Positions 1-7,276 of a stretch of 16,494 bases of DNA are shown piece by piece (within the stretch, counting starts at the first letter, position 1; each line of letters begins with the position of its first letter). Made by a program: the position numbers and the translations under genes. The notes beneath the pieces are model-generated. The model did no database searches, was not told the DNA's origin, and saw nothing but the letters and a program-made list of their open reading frames with translations. This stretch comes from Schleiferiaceae bacterium. GTDB lineage: Bacteria; Bacteroidota; Bacteroidia; Flavobacteriales; Schleiferiaceae. The stretch lies in contig JAOARK010000547.1 in assembly GCA_025210575.1 (NCBI GenBank), forward strand, positions 1 through 16,494. Reading direction: 5' to 3'.

Positions 1-180
1 GACAAAAAATCTTTGATAGTAGTTGGTGATTCAAATAAAAGTCTATATTTGTCAGCCCGCAACGTAAAGGGGGCAAATGTTGTAACTACCTCAGAATTAA
101 ACACTTACAAAATAATGAATGCAAATTCAGTAGTGTTGACTGAGGGTTCGATAGAGAAAATTGAAACCGTATTAAGTTAA
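1..180 (+). CDS. rplD: 50S ribosomal protein L4 (uL4), C-terminal part
   Basis: This open frame enters from the left edge and gives the last 59 residues of a protein, ending at TAA 178-180. The visible part contains VVGDSNKSLYLSARNVKG followed by VVTTSELNTYKIMNANSVV, the C-terminal pattern of L4 (an Asn or Asp in a turn, then a lone 'LNTY.I' helix, then a strand with 'T.GSIEKIE'). L4 binds 23S rRNA domain I and sends a loop into the exit-tunnel wall; that loop lies in the missing N-terminal two thirds. It sits 5 bases before rplW, the standard S10-operon order. In E. coli L4 also represses this operon, but the leader where that would act is outside the window. The identity rests on both the residues and the position. 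Confidence 0.93.
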   Translation, partial: DKKSLIVVGDSNKSLYLSARNVKGANVVTTSELNTYKIMNANSVVLTEGSIEKIETVLS

Positions 181-185
181 GAAGC

Positions 186-476
186 ATGGATATTTTAATC
201 AGGCCGATTATTACAGAGAAAGCCACAATGGATAGCGAGGACAACAATCGCTTTGCTTTTGTGGTGGACAGACGTGCCAACAAATTAGAGATTAAAAAAG
301 CTGTTGAGGAATTTTACGGAATCAATGTTGAGAAGGTAAGAACCATGGTTATGCCAAAGAAAGTAAGTATCAAGTATACTAAATCTGGAATGGTAGAAGG
401 CGGTAAAGGTGCTTACAAGAAAGCTATTGTAGAAGTACGTAGCGGAGAAACAATTGATCTGTATAGCAATATTTAA
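186..476 (+). CDS. rplW: 50S ribosomal protein L23 (uL23)
   Basis: A 96-residue protein of normal L23 length. Residues 6-13 (RPIITEKA) form the L23 N-terminal signature; Glu11 in the TEK triplet corresponds to the E. coli Glu18 used for trigger-factor docking at the tunnel exit. Residues 31-54 carry the helix-strand motif NKLEIKKAVEEFYGINVEKV, and GAYKKAIVEV near residues 75-84 is the family's C-terminal strand. L23 binds 23S rRNA domain III and also receives SRP and the Sec translocon. ATG 186 is the only sensible start, 5 bases after the rplD stop. No Shine-Dalgarno sequence precedes it; the leader is just GTTAAGAAGC. Confidence 0.97.
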   Translation: MDILIRPIITEKATMDSEDNNRFAFVVDRRANKLEIKKAVEEFYGINVEKVRTMVMPKKVSIKYTKSGMVEGGKGAYKKAIVEVRSGETIDLYSNI

Positions 477-479
477 GTC

Positions 480-1301
480 ATGGGCGTAAGAAAGTTAAAA
501 CCAATGACTCCGGGTCAGCGCTTTAAAGTAGATAACGACTTTGCTGCCGTTACTGCTTCTAAGCCTGAGAAAAGTCTTTTGGCTCCTAAGAAAAGATCTG
601 GGGGTAGAAATAATTCCGGTAAGATGACAATGCGCTACATCGGTGGCGGTCACAAACAACAATATCGTATTGTAGATTTTAAGAGAGATAAGGATGGAGT
701 TCCTGCAACTGTAAAATCTATTGAGTACGATCCAAACCGTACAGCATTTATTGCATTGTTGCAGTATGCTGATGGTGAGAAAAGATATGTTATCGCACAA
801 AGCGGTTTGCAAGTTGGCCAGAAAGTAATGTCTGGTAAAGAAGCAACTCCAGATGTAGGTAACTCTCTATTGTTGTCAGATATTCCTTTAGGTACAATTA
901 TCAGCTGTATTGAAATGAGACCTGGTCAAGGTGCGATTATCGCGCGTAGTGCTGGTGCTTTTGCTCAATTAGCTGCAAGAGATGGTAAGTATGCTATCAT
1001 TAAAATGCCTTCAGGAGAAACAAGGATGATCTTAATTACTTGTAAAGCTACAATTGGTTCTGTGTCTAACTCAGACCACGCGCTAGAAGTTGCAGGTAAG
1101 GCAGGTAAGAGCCGTTGGTTAGGTAGAAGACCTCGTACAAGAGGTGTTGCTATGAACCCAGTTGATCACCCAATGGGTGGTGGTGAAGGACGTTCGTCTG
1201 GAGGTCACCCAAGATCAAGAAACGGTATGCCAGCTAAGGGTTACAAAACCCGTCATAAGAAAAAAGCGTCTAACAGATATATCATAGAAAAACGTAAGTA
1301 A
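480..1301 (+). CDS. rplB: 50S ribosomal protein L2 (uL2)
   Basis: A 273-residue protein, the same length as E. coli L2. The N-terminal OB-like part contains GGRNNSGKMTMRYIGGGHKQ (41-60) and DPNRTAFIALL (84-94). The SH3-like part contains MPSGETR (176-182). The C-terminal part has the catalytic-region signature MNPVDHPMGGGEGRSSGGHP (225-244). His230 matches E. coli His229, which lies close to the peptidyl-transferase centre. L2 is required for subunit association, tRNA binding and assembly of the peptidyl-transferase centre. It starts 3 bases after the rplW stop and is followed after a single base by rpsS. Nothing is missing or altered. Confidence 0.98.
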   Translation: MGVRKLKPMTPGQRFKVDNDFAAVTASKPEKSLLAPKKRSGGRNNSGKMTMRYIGGGHKQQYRIVDFKRDKDGVPATVKSIEYDPNRTAFIALLQYADGEKRYVIAQSGLQVGQKVMSGKEATPDVGNSLLLSDIPLGTIISCIEMRPGQGAIIARSAGAFAQLAARDGKYAIIKMPSGETRMILITCKATIGSVSNSDHALEVAGKAGKSRWLGRRPRTRGVAMNPVDHPMGGGEGRSSGGHPRSRNGMPAKGYKTRHKKKASNRYIIEKRK

Positions 1302-1302
1302 G

Positions 1303-1584
1303 ATGGCAAGATCACTTAAAAAAGGACCATATATCCACTTCAAGTTAGAAAAGAAAGTTCTTGCCAACGTTGAATCTGGAAAGAAGACTGTGATCAAGAC
1401 TTGGTCTCGTGCTTCAATGATTTCTCCAGATTTTGTTGGACAGACAATAGCAGTGCACAATGGTAAAACATTCGTTCCTGTTTTTGTAACAGAAAACATG
1501 GTGGGTCATAAGTTGGGAGAATTTTCTCCAACAAGAAACTTTAGAGGCCACGGTGGTAACAAAAAAGATAAAGGAAAAAGATAA
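1303..1584 (+). CDS. rpsS: 30S ribosomal protein S19 (uS19)
   Basis: A 93-residue protein, typical of S19. It opens with MARSLKKGPYI, the family N-terminus, and carries the signature MVGHKLGEFSPTRNFRGH around residues 66-83 with a Gly/Lys-rich tail. S19 pairs with S13 at the head of the 30S subunit, near the A-site tRNA and the B1a intersubunit bridge. The junction with rplB is TAAGATG, one base between stop and start, so re-initiation or coupled translation with L2 is plausible. No separate ribosome-binding sequence fits in that space. Confidence 0.98.
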   Translation: MARSLKKGPYIHFKLEKKVLANVESGKKTVIKTWSRASMISPDFVGQTIAVHNGKTFVPVFVTENMVGHKLGEFSPTRNFRGHGGNKKDKGKR

Positions 1585-1597
1585 TTCGATCTGAATC

Positions 1598-1996
1598 ATG
1601 GGTTCTAGAAAACATAATAGAGCAGAAGCGATGAAAGAGGCGAGAAAGAGCCAGGCGTTAGCCAAGCTTAGAAATTGCCCTACATCGCCTAGAAAGATGC
1701 GCTTGGTTGCGGATCAGATCAGAGGTGTTGAAGTTGAAAAAGCTTTGTTTATTCTTAAGCATAGCCCAAAAGAAGCTTCAAACAAAATGGAGAAGTTACT
1801 CCTTTCTGCTTTGGCCAACTGGCAAACAAAGAATGAAGGTGACCGCATGGAAGATGCAGGTCTAGTAGTAAAAGAAGTGTATGTTGATTCAGCTAAGATG
1901 CTGAAAAGAATTCAACCAGCTCCTCAAGGTAGAGCTCACAGAATTCGCAAGCGTTCGAATCACGTTACAATTCTAGTAGCAAGTAAAGAAGACTAA
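1598..1996 (+). CDS. rplV: 50S ribosomal protein L22 (uL22)
   Basis: A 132-residue L22, about 20 residues longer than E. coli L22 (110) because of a basic N-terminal extension (residues 1-25). The core begins at CPTSPRKMRLVADQIRG (27-43) and continues with the L22 helix motif that ends LLLSALANW. The C-terminal beta-hairpin, from about residue 90 to 130, includes KRIQPAPQGRAHRIRKRSNH, which lines the nascent-peptide tunnel and is the usual site of macrolide-resistance changes. A start further in, such as Met12 (MKEARKS), would still keep the core, but ATG 1598 leaves a normal 13-base gap after rpsS and I prefer it. Confidence 0.96.
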   Translation: MGSRKHNRAEAMKEARKSQALAKLRNCPTSPRKMRLVADQIRGVEVEKALFILKHSPKEASNKMEKLLLSALANWQTKNEGDRMEDAGLVVKEVYVDSAKMLKRIQPAPQGRAHRIRKRSNHVTILVASKED

Positions 1997-2007
1997 AAAG
2001 TAAGAGA

Positions 2008-2727
2008 ATGGGACAAAAAACCAATCCGATAGGAAATAGATTAGGATTCATCAGAGGATGGGATTCTAATTGGTTTGGTGGTCGTAATTACGGAGACAAG
2101 ATTGCAGAAGATGCGAAGATCCGTAAATACTTATACGCTCGTTTGTCTAAAGCAAGCGTATCTAGAATCATTATTGAAAGAACACTGAAACTTGTTACTG
2201 TTACTATTACTACAGCACGTCCAGGTATCATTATCGGTCGTGGTGGTCAAGAAGTTGACAAGTTAAAAGAAGAGCTAAAGAAGATTACTAACAAAGAGGT
2301 GCAAATCAACATCTTCGAAATCAAGCGTCCAGAATTAGATGCAAGATTGGTAGGAGATAGCATTGCTCGCCAAATTGAAGGTAGAATTTCTTTTAGACGT
2401 GCTATTAAAATGGCTATCGCTGCTGCGATGAGAATGGGAGCTGAAGGAATTAAAGTTCAGATTTCAGGTCGTTTGAATGGTGCTGAAATGGCTCGTTCTG
2501 AAATGTATAAGGATGGACGTACTCCGTTGCACACTTTTAGAGCTGATATTGATTATCATATCTCTGAAGCATCTACTACTTATGGTAAAATAGGTATCAA
2601 GGTGTGGATCATGAAAGGTGAGGTTTACGGTAAGCGTGACTTATCTAACATCTTAGGAGCATCTCCTAAGAAAGGCGGAAACCAGAGAGGTGGAAACGCT
2701 GGGGGAAATAGAAGAAAAAGAAAATAA
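2008..2727 (+). CDS. rpsC: 30S ribosomal protein S3 (uS3)
   Basis: A 239-residue S3. The N-terminal part MGQKTNPIGNRLGFIRGWDS is the family start. A KH RNA-binding domain follows with its GxxG loop as GRGG at 77-80. The mRNA-entry helicase patch FRRAIK (129-134) gives Arg130, Arg131 and Lys134, equivalent to E. coli Arg131, Arg132 and Lys135. The C-terminal domain ends in KVWIMKGEVYG (198-208). A Gly/Asn/Arg/Lys-rich tail (about 217-239) extends past the fold and is probably disordered. S3 forms the mRNA entry channel with S4 and S5. It lies 11 bases after rplV and 17 before rplP. Confidence 0.98.
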   Translation: MGQKTNPIGNRLGFIRGWDSNWFGGRNYGDKIAEDAKIRKYLYARLSKASVSRIIIERTLKLVTVTITTARPGIIIGRGGQEVDKLKEELKKITNKEVQINIFEIKRPELDARLVGDSIARQIEGRISFRRAIKMAIAAAMRMGAEGIKVQISGRLNGAEMARSEMYKDGRTPLHTFRADIDYHISEASTTYGKIGIKVWIMKGEVYGKRDLSNILGASPKKGGNQRGGNAGGNRRKRK

Positions 2728-2744
2728 GGTAAAACGGTTAAGAT

Positions 2745-3167
2745 ATGTTACAGCCGAAACGTACCAAGCACAGAAAAGTATTTAAAGGTCGCATGAAGGG
2801 TGATGCCCAAAGAGGTAGCACTTTGGCCTTTGGAAGCTACGGAATCAAGGCGCTAGAGAGTCATTGGATTACTGCTAGACAAATTGAAGCCGCTCGTATT
2901 GCTGCGACACGTTATATGAAAAGGGAAGGTCAGTTGTGGATTAGAATATTTCCAGACAAGCCTATTACCAAGAAACCATTAGAAGTACGTATGGGTAAAG
3001 GTAAAGGTGCTGTTGAATATTACGCTGCAGTGGTTAAACCTGGTCGCATCATGTTCGAAATGGATGGAGTTCCTTTTGAGATTGCAAAAGAGGCATTGCG
3101 TCTTGCAGCTCAGAAACTTCCTGTTAAAACTAAGTTTATCATTCGTACAGACCTTGTAGAGGCTTAA
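2745..3167 (+). CDS. rplP: 50S ribosomal protein L16 (uL16)
   Basis: A 140-residue L16 of usual length. It opens MLQPKRTKHRKVFKGRMKG, then FGSYGIKALESHWITARQIE (29-48) with the helix that contacts the A-site region, and the loop VRMGKGKG (81-88). Arg82 in that loop corresponds to the E. coli arginine 81 that the oxygenase YcfD hydroxylates; whether this host does so cannot be judged here. L16 is a late-assembly protein needed for aminoacyl-tRNA accommodation. Its stop TAA is followed by a 12-base gap before the preferred rpmC start. Confidence 0.98.
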   Translation: MLQPKRTKHRKVFKGRMKGDAQRGSTLAFGSYGIKALESHWITARQIEAARIAATRYMKREGQLWIRIFPDKPITKKPLEVRMGKGKGAVEYYAAVVKPGRIMFEMDGVPFEIAKEALRLAAQKLPVKTKFIIRTDLVEA

Positions 3168-3179
3168 ACTGAATTTGTG

Positions 3180-3374
3180 ATGAAGTATTCAGAGATCAAA
3201 GAATTGACAACTCAGGAGTTGGAAGAAAGAAGAGTAGAAGAGAAAATGAACTTGGCTAAAGCGAAGTTGACTCACGCTGTTTCTCCTTTAGAAAACCCTT
3301 TGAGTATAAGAGAATCGCGCAGAAACATTGCACGAATAAATTTTGAACTACGCAACCGCGAAATTGAAGGCTAG
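3180..3374 (+). CDS. rpmC: 50S ribosomal protein L29 (uL29)
   Basis: A 64-residue L29: a two-helix hairpin that begins MKYSEIKELTTQELEERRVE and ends with RESRRNIARINFELRNRE, where the 'NIARI.T/N' motif is the family mark. L29 binds 23S rRNA near the tunnel exit next to L23. A GTG codon lies directly before the ATG (3177-3179), so the frame could be read as starting there; ATG 3180 matches the family N-terminus and is preferred. It stands between rplP and rpsQ as in other S10 operons. Confidence 0.94.
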   Translation: MKYSEIKELTTQELEERRVEEKMNLAKAKLTHAVSPLENPLSIRESRRNIARINFELRNREIEG

Positions 3375-3396
3375 GCCTGATTAAAAAGTTTGCCTC

Positions 3397-3657
3397 ATGG
3401 AGATCAAAAGAAATTTGAGAAAAGAAAGAGTTGGTGTTATTACCAGTAACAAAATGGACAAGTCTGTTGTTGTTTCTGTTGCGAGAAGAGTAAAGCACCC
3501 TAAGTATGGTAAGTTTATAACCTTTACTAAGAAGTTTCACGCACATGACGAGGAGAATTCTTGTAATCCTGGCGATACCGTTAAGATTATGGAAACTCGT
3601 CCTTTGAGTAAGACAAAAAAGTGGAGAGTAGTAGAAATCATAGAAAGAGCTAAGTAA
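3397..3657 (+). CDS. rpsQ: 30S ribosomal protein S17 (uS17)
   Basis: An 86-residue S17 with an OB fold. RKERVGVITSNKMDKSVVVSV (8-28) is the N-terminal strand pair, and the signature GDTVKIMETRPLSKTKKWRV occupies 59-78. S17 is a primary 16S rRNA-binding protein that acts early in 30S body assembly. The 22-base gap upstream is one of the widest in the unit but holds no hairpin or promoter I can recognise. It is separated from rplN by only 2 bases. Confidence 0.98.
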   Translation: MEIKRNLRKERVGVITSNKMDKSVVVSVARRVKHPKYGKFITFTKKFHAHDEENSCNPGDTVKIMETRPLSKTKKWRVVEIIERAK

Positions 3658-3659
3658 CA

Positions 3660-4028
3660 ATGGTACAACAGGAATCTAGATTAAGAGTAGCTGACAATAC
3701 AGGAGCAAAAGAAGTTCTTTGCATCCGCGTATTGGGAGGTACGAAGAGAAGATATGCTTCTGTAGGTGATAAAATTGTTGTTACTGTAAAAGAAGCTACA
3801 CCAGCAGGAAATACCAAAAGTGGTACAGTTGCTACAGCGGTAGTGGTGAGAGTTAAGAAAGAAGTGCGTAGAGCGGATGGGTCTTACATAAGATTTGATG
3901 ACAATGCTTGTGTATTGTTAAATCCAACTGGCGAAATGAAGGGTACTCGTGTATTCGGACCAGTAGCTAGAGAGTTACGCGATAAGCAGTATATGAAAAT
4001 TGTATCGTTAGCACCTGAAGTGCTTTAA
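3660..4028 (+). CDS. rplN: 50S ribosomal protein L14 (uL14)
   Basis: A 122-residue L14, the standard length. It has the N-terminal motif RVADNTGAKEVLCIRVLGG (9-27), the beta-barrel strand RADGSYIRFDDNACVLLN, and the C-terminal motif GTRVFGPVARELRDKQYMKI. L14 sits on the intersubunit face beside L19 and contacts 16S helix 14 (bridge B8). The start MVQQESRLRVAD aligns with other L14 proteins without extension. The spacing of 2 bases from rpsQ suggests coupled translation. Confidence 0.98.
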   Translation: MVQQESRLRVADNTGAKEVLCIRVLGGTKRRYASVGDKIVVTVKEATPAGNTKSGTVATAVVVRVKKEVRRADGSYIRFDDNACVLLNPTGEMKGTRVFGPVARELRDKQYMKIVSLAPEVL

Positions 4029-4048
4029 TCGATAAGATGAATATTACA

Positions 4049-4366
4049 ATGGCAAAGTTTCATATTAAAAAAGGAGATACCGTTATGGTAATGGCAGGAG
4101 AGTCTAAAGGACAATCAGGCCGTGTTATCAGAATGATCCCTAAGCAGCACAGAGCTGTAGTAGAAGGATTGAACATGGTATCTAAGCACCAGAAGCCAAG
4201 TGCTTCAAATCCACAGGGTGGTATCCAGGAAATGGAAGCGCCTATTCACGTATCTAACTTGATGATTGTTGATCCTAAGGATAGCAAGCCAACAAGAATT
4301 GGTCGTAAAATGGATGGTGATAAGTTAGTTCGTTACGCAAAGAAATCAGGAGAAATTCTTAAGTAA
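4049..4366 (+). CDS. rplX: 50S ribosomal protein L24 (uL24)
   Basis: A 105-residue L24 with a KOW motif at the start (HIKKGDTVMVMAGESKGQSG, residues 4-23), then VVEGLNMVSKHQKPSASNPQG and APIHVSNLMIVDPK, ending in KLVRYAKKSGE. L24 starts 50S assembly by binding the 5' part of 23S rRNA. Two in-frame ATGs exist: 4037 (adds MNIT) and 4049 (MAKFHIKKGD). The second matches the family N-terminus best and is used here, but the first has the AAG-ATG context common in this cluster, so the start is not settled. rplE follows after one base (TAAGATG). Confidence 0.95.
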   Translation: MAKFHIKKGDTVMVMAGESKGQSGRVIRMIPKQHRAVVEGLNMVSKHQKPSASNPQGGIQEMEAPIHVSNLMIVDPKDSKPTRIGRKMDGDKLVRYAKKSGEILK

Positions 4367-4367
4367 G

Positions 4368-4913
4368 ATGGCTGATCCAAGATTAAAAACAAAATACAAA
4401 GAGGAGATTGTACCAGCTCTTACAAAAGAGTTCGCTTACAAGAATGTAATGCAGGTTCCTCGTTTGCTAAAGATTAACCTAAGTCAAGGTTTAGGTGCAG
4501 CTGTAGCTGATAAGAAGTTGATAGAGAATGCTCAAAATGAGATGACGACTATTGCTGGTCAAAAAGCAGTAGTGACAAAATCAAGAAAAGATATCTCTAA
4601 CTTCAAATTGAGAAAAGGAATGCCTATTGGAGTAAAAGTTACTCTAAGAGGTGAGCGTATGTACGAATTCCTAGATCGTTTGATTTCTGCTTCTTTACCT
4701 AGAATCCGTGATTTTAGAGGTATTAAGAAAGATGGTTTTGATGGTAGAGGTAACTATACATTAGGTATCACTGAACAAATCATCTTCCCTGAGATTGACA
4801 TTGACAAGATCAATAAAATCACAGGTATGGATATCACTTTCGTTACTAGTGCAGATACTGACAAGGAAGCGAAAGCATTGTTAACTGAATTCGGTTTACC
4901 GTTTAAAAAATAA
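4368..4913 (+). CDS. rplE: 50S ribosomal protein L5 (uL5)
   Basis: A 181-residue L5, standard length. Recognisable parts are the N-terminal YKEEIVPALTKEFAYKNVMQ, the strand VPRLLKINLSQGLG, the central GQKAVVTKSRKDISNFKLRK with GMPIGVKVTLRG, and DFRGIKKDGFDGRGNYTLGI followed by EQIIFPEIDIDKI near the C-terminal third. L5 binds 5S rRNA and the P-site tRNA elbow and forms intersubunit bridge B1b with S13. In E. coli the S8 repressor site overlaps the start of this gene; here only one base separates it from rplX and I do not see an obvious S8-binding hairpin. Confidence 0.98.
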   Translation: MADPRLKTKYKEEIVPALTKEFAYKNVMQVPRLLKINLSQGLGAAVADKKLIENAQNEMTTIAGQKAVVTKSRKDISNFKLRKGMPIGVKVTLRGERMYEFLDRLISASLPRIRDFRGIKKDGFDGRGNYTLGITEQIIFPEIDIDKINKITGMDITFVTSADTDKEAKALLTEFGLPFKK

Positions 4914-4922
4914 GCAGGAGAC

Positions 4923-5192
4923 ATGGCAAAAGAATCAATGAAAGCCCGCGAAGTAAAACGCGCAAAATTAGTAGAGAAATACGCTGCAAAGCGTGCTGCT
5001 TTAAAAGAGGCTGGCGATTTTGAAGGTTTACAGAAGTTACCTAAAAATGCTTCTCCAGTGCGTATGCACAACCGTTGTAAGTTAACGGGAAGACCTAAAG
5101 GATATATGCGTCAGTTTGGAATCTCTAGGGTAACTTTTAGAGAAATGGCAAACAACGGCCTTATCCCAGGTGTTAAAAAGTCTAGTTGGTAA
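4923..5192 (+). CDS. rpsN: 30S ribosomal protein S14 (uS14), zinc-independent long form
   Basis: An 89-residue S14 of the long, zinc-free class: an N-terminal helix rich in Lys/Arg/Glu, then the C-terminal signature RMHNRCKLTGRPKGYMRQFG (47-66) plus ISR. It has a single cysteine (Cys52), so the four-cysteine zinc site of the short 61-residue form is absent. S14 sits in the 30S head next to S3 and S19. An AGGAG lies at 4916-4920, but only 2 bases before the ATG, too close for normal Shine-Dalgarno use. Confidence 0.97.
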   Translation: MAKESMKAREVKRAKLVEKYAAKRAALKEAGDFEGLQKLPKNASPVRMHNRCKLTGRPKGYMRQFGISRVTFREMANNGLIPGVKKSSW

Positions 5193-5213
5193 TTAATATA
5201 TAATAGAACAGAG

Positions 5214-5612
5214 ATGTACTCAGATGTAATCGCAGATTTCCTTACACGTATTCGTAATGCGGTAAGAGCAAATCACAAAATCGTAGAGATTCCTGCTTCT
5301 AACTTAAAAGTAGAAATGACTAAGATCCTTATGGATCAAGGTTATATTCTAAACTATAAGAAGGTGGAGGATTCGGCTCAAGGTACTATTAAGATCGCCT
5401 TGAAATACGATAGAAGTACAAAACAATCAGCAATTCGCGATATTCAGCGAATCAGTAAGCCTGGTTTAAGAAAGTATGCGGCTTCTAGCGAAGTGCCGCG
5501 CGTTAAGAATGGTTTAGGTATAGCCATCGTTTCTACAAACAAAGGAGTTATGACCGATAAAGAGGCTCGTAAACAAAATGTAGGTGGCGAAGTACTATGT
5601 TACGTTTATTAA
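5214..5612 (+). CDS. rpsH: 30S ribosomal protein S8 (uS8)
   Basis: A 132-residue S8. The N-terminal domain has SDVIADFLTRIRNAVRANH (3-21) and IPASNLKVEMTKILMDQGYI. The C-terminal domain has RISKPGLRKY (79-88) and the signature NGLGIAIVSTNKGVMTDKEA (99-118) ending GGEVLCYVY. S8 binds 16S helix 21 in the central domain early in 30S assembly. In E. coli it also represses the spc operon; nothing here shows that control. The gap after rpsN is 21 bases and contains only AT-rich sequence. Confidence 0.98.
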   Translation: MYSDVIADFLTRIRNAVRANHKIVEIPASNLKVEMTKILMDQGYILNYKKVEDSAQGTIKIALKYDRSTKQSAIRDIQRISKPGLRKYAASSEVPRVKNGLGIAIVSTNKGVMTDKEARKQNVGGEVLCYVY

Positions 5613-5631
5613 GATTTAAGAAAAGGAGAAG

Positions 5632-6183
5632 ATGTCAAGAGTAGGAAAGGCACCCATCGCTATACCAGCTGGTGTAGAAGTAAAAATAGACGGAAACCAG
5701 GTTTCTGTAAAAGGTAAACTAGGAGAGTTAAGCGAGACTTTATCTTCTGGTATTGTGGCAAAAATGGAAGAAGGACAAATCACTGTTGAGCGTCCATCTG
5801 ACAGCCCAGAACACAGAGCAAAGCACGGTTTATACCGTTCTTTAATCAACAACATGGTTGTTGGTGTATCTGAAGGATATAAGAAAGAGTTAGAATTGGT
5901 TGGTGTAGGTTTTAGAGCTTCTAATCAAGGAAATCTTTTAGATCTTTCTTTAGGTTTTTCTCATAATATTATGATGGAAGTACCTAGTGAAGTAAAAGTA
6001 GCTACAGAAATGAAGAAGGGTCAAAACCCGATCGTTACTTTAACTTCTCATGATAAGCAATTAGTAGGAGCTATTGCTGCTAAGATTCGTTCTTTCCGTA
6101 AGCCAGAGCCTTACAAAGGAAAGGGTGTACGTTTTGTTGGAGAACATATTAGAAGAAAAGCAGGTAAGTCTGCTGCTAAATAA
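5632..6183 (+). CDS. rplF: 50S ribosomal protein L6 (uL6)
   Basis: A 183-residue L6 made of two copies of the same alpha/beta fold. It opens MSRVGKAPIAIPAGVEV, with NNMVVGVSEGYKKELELVGV (73-92) at the domain junction and the C-terminal signature PEPYKGKGVRFVGE (158-171). L6 lies by the sarcin-ricin loop and the factor-binding site. Upstream, AAGGAG at 5623-5628 is the best Shine-Dalgarno-like string in the window, but only 3 bases separate it from ATG 5632, shorter than the usual 5-9, so its use is doubtful. Confidence 0.98.
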   Translation: MSRVGKAPIAIPAGVEVKIDGNQVSVKGKLGELSETLSSGIVAKMEEGQITVERPSDSPEHRAKHGLYRSLINNMVVGVSEGYKKELELVGVGFRASNQGNLLDLSLGFSHNIMMEVPSEVKVATEMKKGQNPIVTLTSHDKQLVGAIAAKIRSFRKPEPYKGKGVRFVGEHIRRKAGKSAAK

Positions 6184-6191
6184 TATTTAAG

Positions 6192-6542
6192 ATGGCATTA
6201 ACAAAGGCTGATAGAAGAAACAGAATTAGAAGACGTATCCGCAAGATCGTTGCAGGAGATGCTTCTACTCCAAGATTATCTGTTTTTAGAAGTAATAAAG
6301 AGATCTATGCTCAGTTGGTTGATGATGTAACAGGTGTAACTATTGCAGCTGCTTCATCTTCTGAAAAAGGTATAGCAAAAGGCACAAAAGTAGAGGTGGC
6401 TTTTGAAGTGGGTAAAGCCATTGCTTCTAAAGCAAGTGAGAAAGGCATTGAAACATGTTCTTTCGACAGAGGAGGATATCTGTATCACGGAAGAGTTAAA
6501 TCACTAGCAGAAGGTGCTAGAGAAGGTGGATTAAAATTCTAA
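6192..6542 (+). CDS. rplR: 50S ribosomal protein L18 (uL18)
   Basis: A 116-residue L18. The basic N-terminus RRNRIRRRIRKIVAG is followed by TPRLSVFRSNKEIYAQLVDD, the 5S rRNA-binding core, and the protein ends with the highly conserved FDRGGYLYHGRVKSLAEGAR plus EGGLKF. L18 brings 5S rRNA to the central protuberance together with L5. It lies 8 bases after rplF and 6 before rpsE, with a TTTAAG leader and no Shine-Dalgarno sequence. Confidence 0.98.
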   Translation: MALTKADRRNRIRRRIRKIVAGDASTPRLSVFRSNKEIYAQLVDDVTGVTIAAASSSEKGIAKGTKVEVAFEVGKAIASKASEKGIETCSFDRGGYLYHGRVKSLAEGAREGGLKF

Positions 6543-6548
6543 AATAAG

Positions 6549-7073
6549 ATGTTAAAAGGAATTAAAAACGCCATAAAAGTTAAGCCAGGAGGTCTAGAAT
6601 TAGTAGACAGATTGGTTGCGGTAAATCGTGTTACCAAAGTAACTAAAGGTGGTAGAACATTTGGTTTTTCTGCAATTGTTGTTGTAGGAGACGAAAAAGG
6701 AGTTGCTGGTTTTGGTCTTGGAAAATCTAAAGAAGTTTCTGAGGCAATTACTAAAGGAATTGAAGATGCTAAGAAAAACTTGTATCGCATTCCTCTATTA
6801 AAGCAAACAGTACCTCACGAAGAAACTGGAAAGTATGGTGGAGCTAGAGTATTCTTGCGTCCTGCTTCTCACGGTACCGGTGTAATTGCTGGTGGTGCGA
6901 TGCGTGCTGTACTAGAAAGTGTTGGTGTACACGATGTATTAGCAAAGTCTAAAGGTTCTTCTAACCCACACAACGTGGTTAAAGCAACTTTCCAAGCATT
7001 ATTGAAAATGAGAAGTGCTCAGGATGTGGCGAAAACAAGAAGAATTTCTATGGACAAAGTATTTAACGGTTAA
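6549..7073 (+). CDS. rpsE: 30S ribosomal protein S5 (uS5)
   Basis: A 174-residue S5. The N-terminal double-stranded-RNA-binding-like domain has NRVTKVTKGGRTFGFSAIVV (26-45), the loop region where E. coli spectinomycin-resistance and ram (error-prone) changes fall, and GVAGFGLGKSKEVSEAITKG (51-70). The C-terminal domain has ASHGTGVIAGGAMRAVLE (106-123) and SSNPHNVVKATFQAL. S5 works with S4 in decoding accuracy and in the mRNA entry channel. The gene ends in tandem stops TAA TAG (7071-7076). Confidence 0.98.
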   Translation: MLKGIKNAIKVKPGGLELVDRLVAVNRVTKVTKGGRTFGFSAIVVVGDEKGVAGFGLGKSKEVSEAITKGIEDAKKNLYRIPLLKQTVPHEETGKYGGARVFLRPASHGTGVIAGGAMRAVLESVGVHDVLAKSKGSSNPHNVVKATFQALLKMRSAQDVAKTRRISMDKVFNG

Positions 7074-7084
7074 TAGAAAGAACG

Positions 7085-7264
7085 ATGAAGAAAGTTAGAT
7101 TAACTCAAGTTCGCAGCGTTATCAACCGTCCTCAAAGTCAGAGAGATACTTTAGTTGCATTAGGACTTAAAAAGATTAACGCTACTTCAGAGAGAGAATT
7201 GAATCCTCAAGTTGAAGGCATGGTGAGAAAAGTAGCTCACTTAATCAAAATTGAAGAAATATAA
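7085..7264 (+). CDS. rpmD: 50S ribosomal protein L30 (uL30)
   Basis: Read directly from the sequence: ATG 7085 opens a 59-codon frame starting MKKVRLTQVRSVINRPQSQR, continuing with TLVALGLKKINATSER and ending at TAA 7262-7264, with TAG directly behind as a second stop. Length and the 'S.I.RP..QR.TL.ALGL.K' pattern are those of bacterial L30, a small protein on the solvent face of 50S bound to 23S domains II and V. It lies between rpsE and rplO, 11 and 12 bases away, the standard spc-operon place. It is below common ORF length cut-offs but clearly real. Confidence 0.96.
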   Translation: MKKVRLTQVRSVINRPQSQRDTLVALGLKKINATSERELNPQVEGMVRKVAHLIKIEEI

Positions 7265-7276
7265 TAGATAATTAGG

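Noticed and set aside
3177..3179. GTG as the rpmC start
   Set aside because: It only adds one residue before ATG 3180, and the ATG matches the L29 N-terminus.
5623..5628. AAGGAG as a working Shine-Dalgarno for rplF
   Set aside because: Only 3 bases separate it from ATG 5632, and Bacteroidota ribosomes rarely use such sites; I do not annotate it as a binding site.
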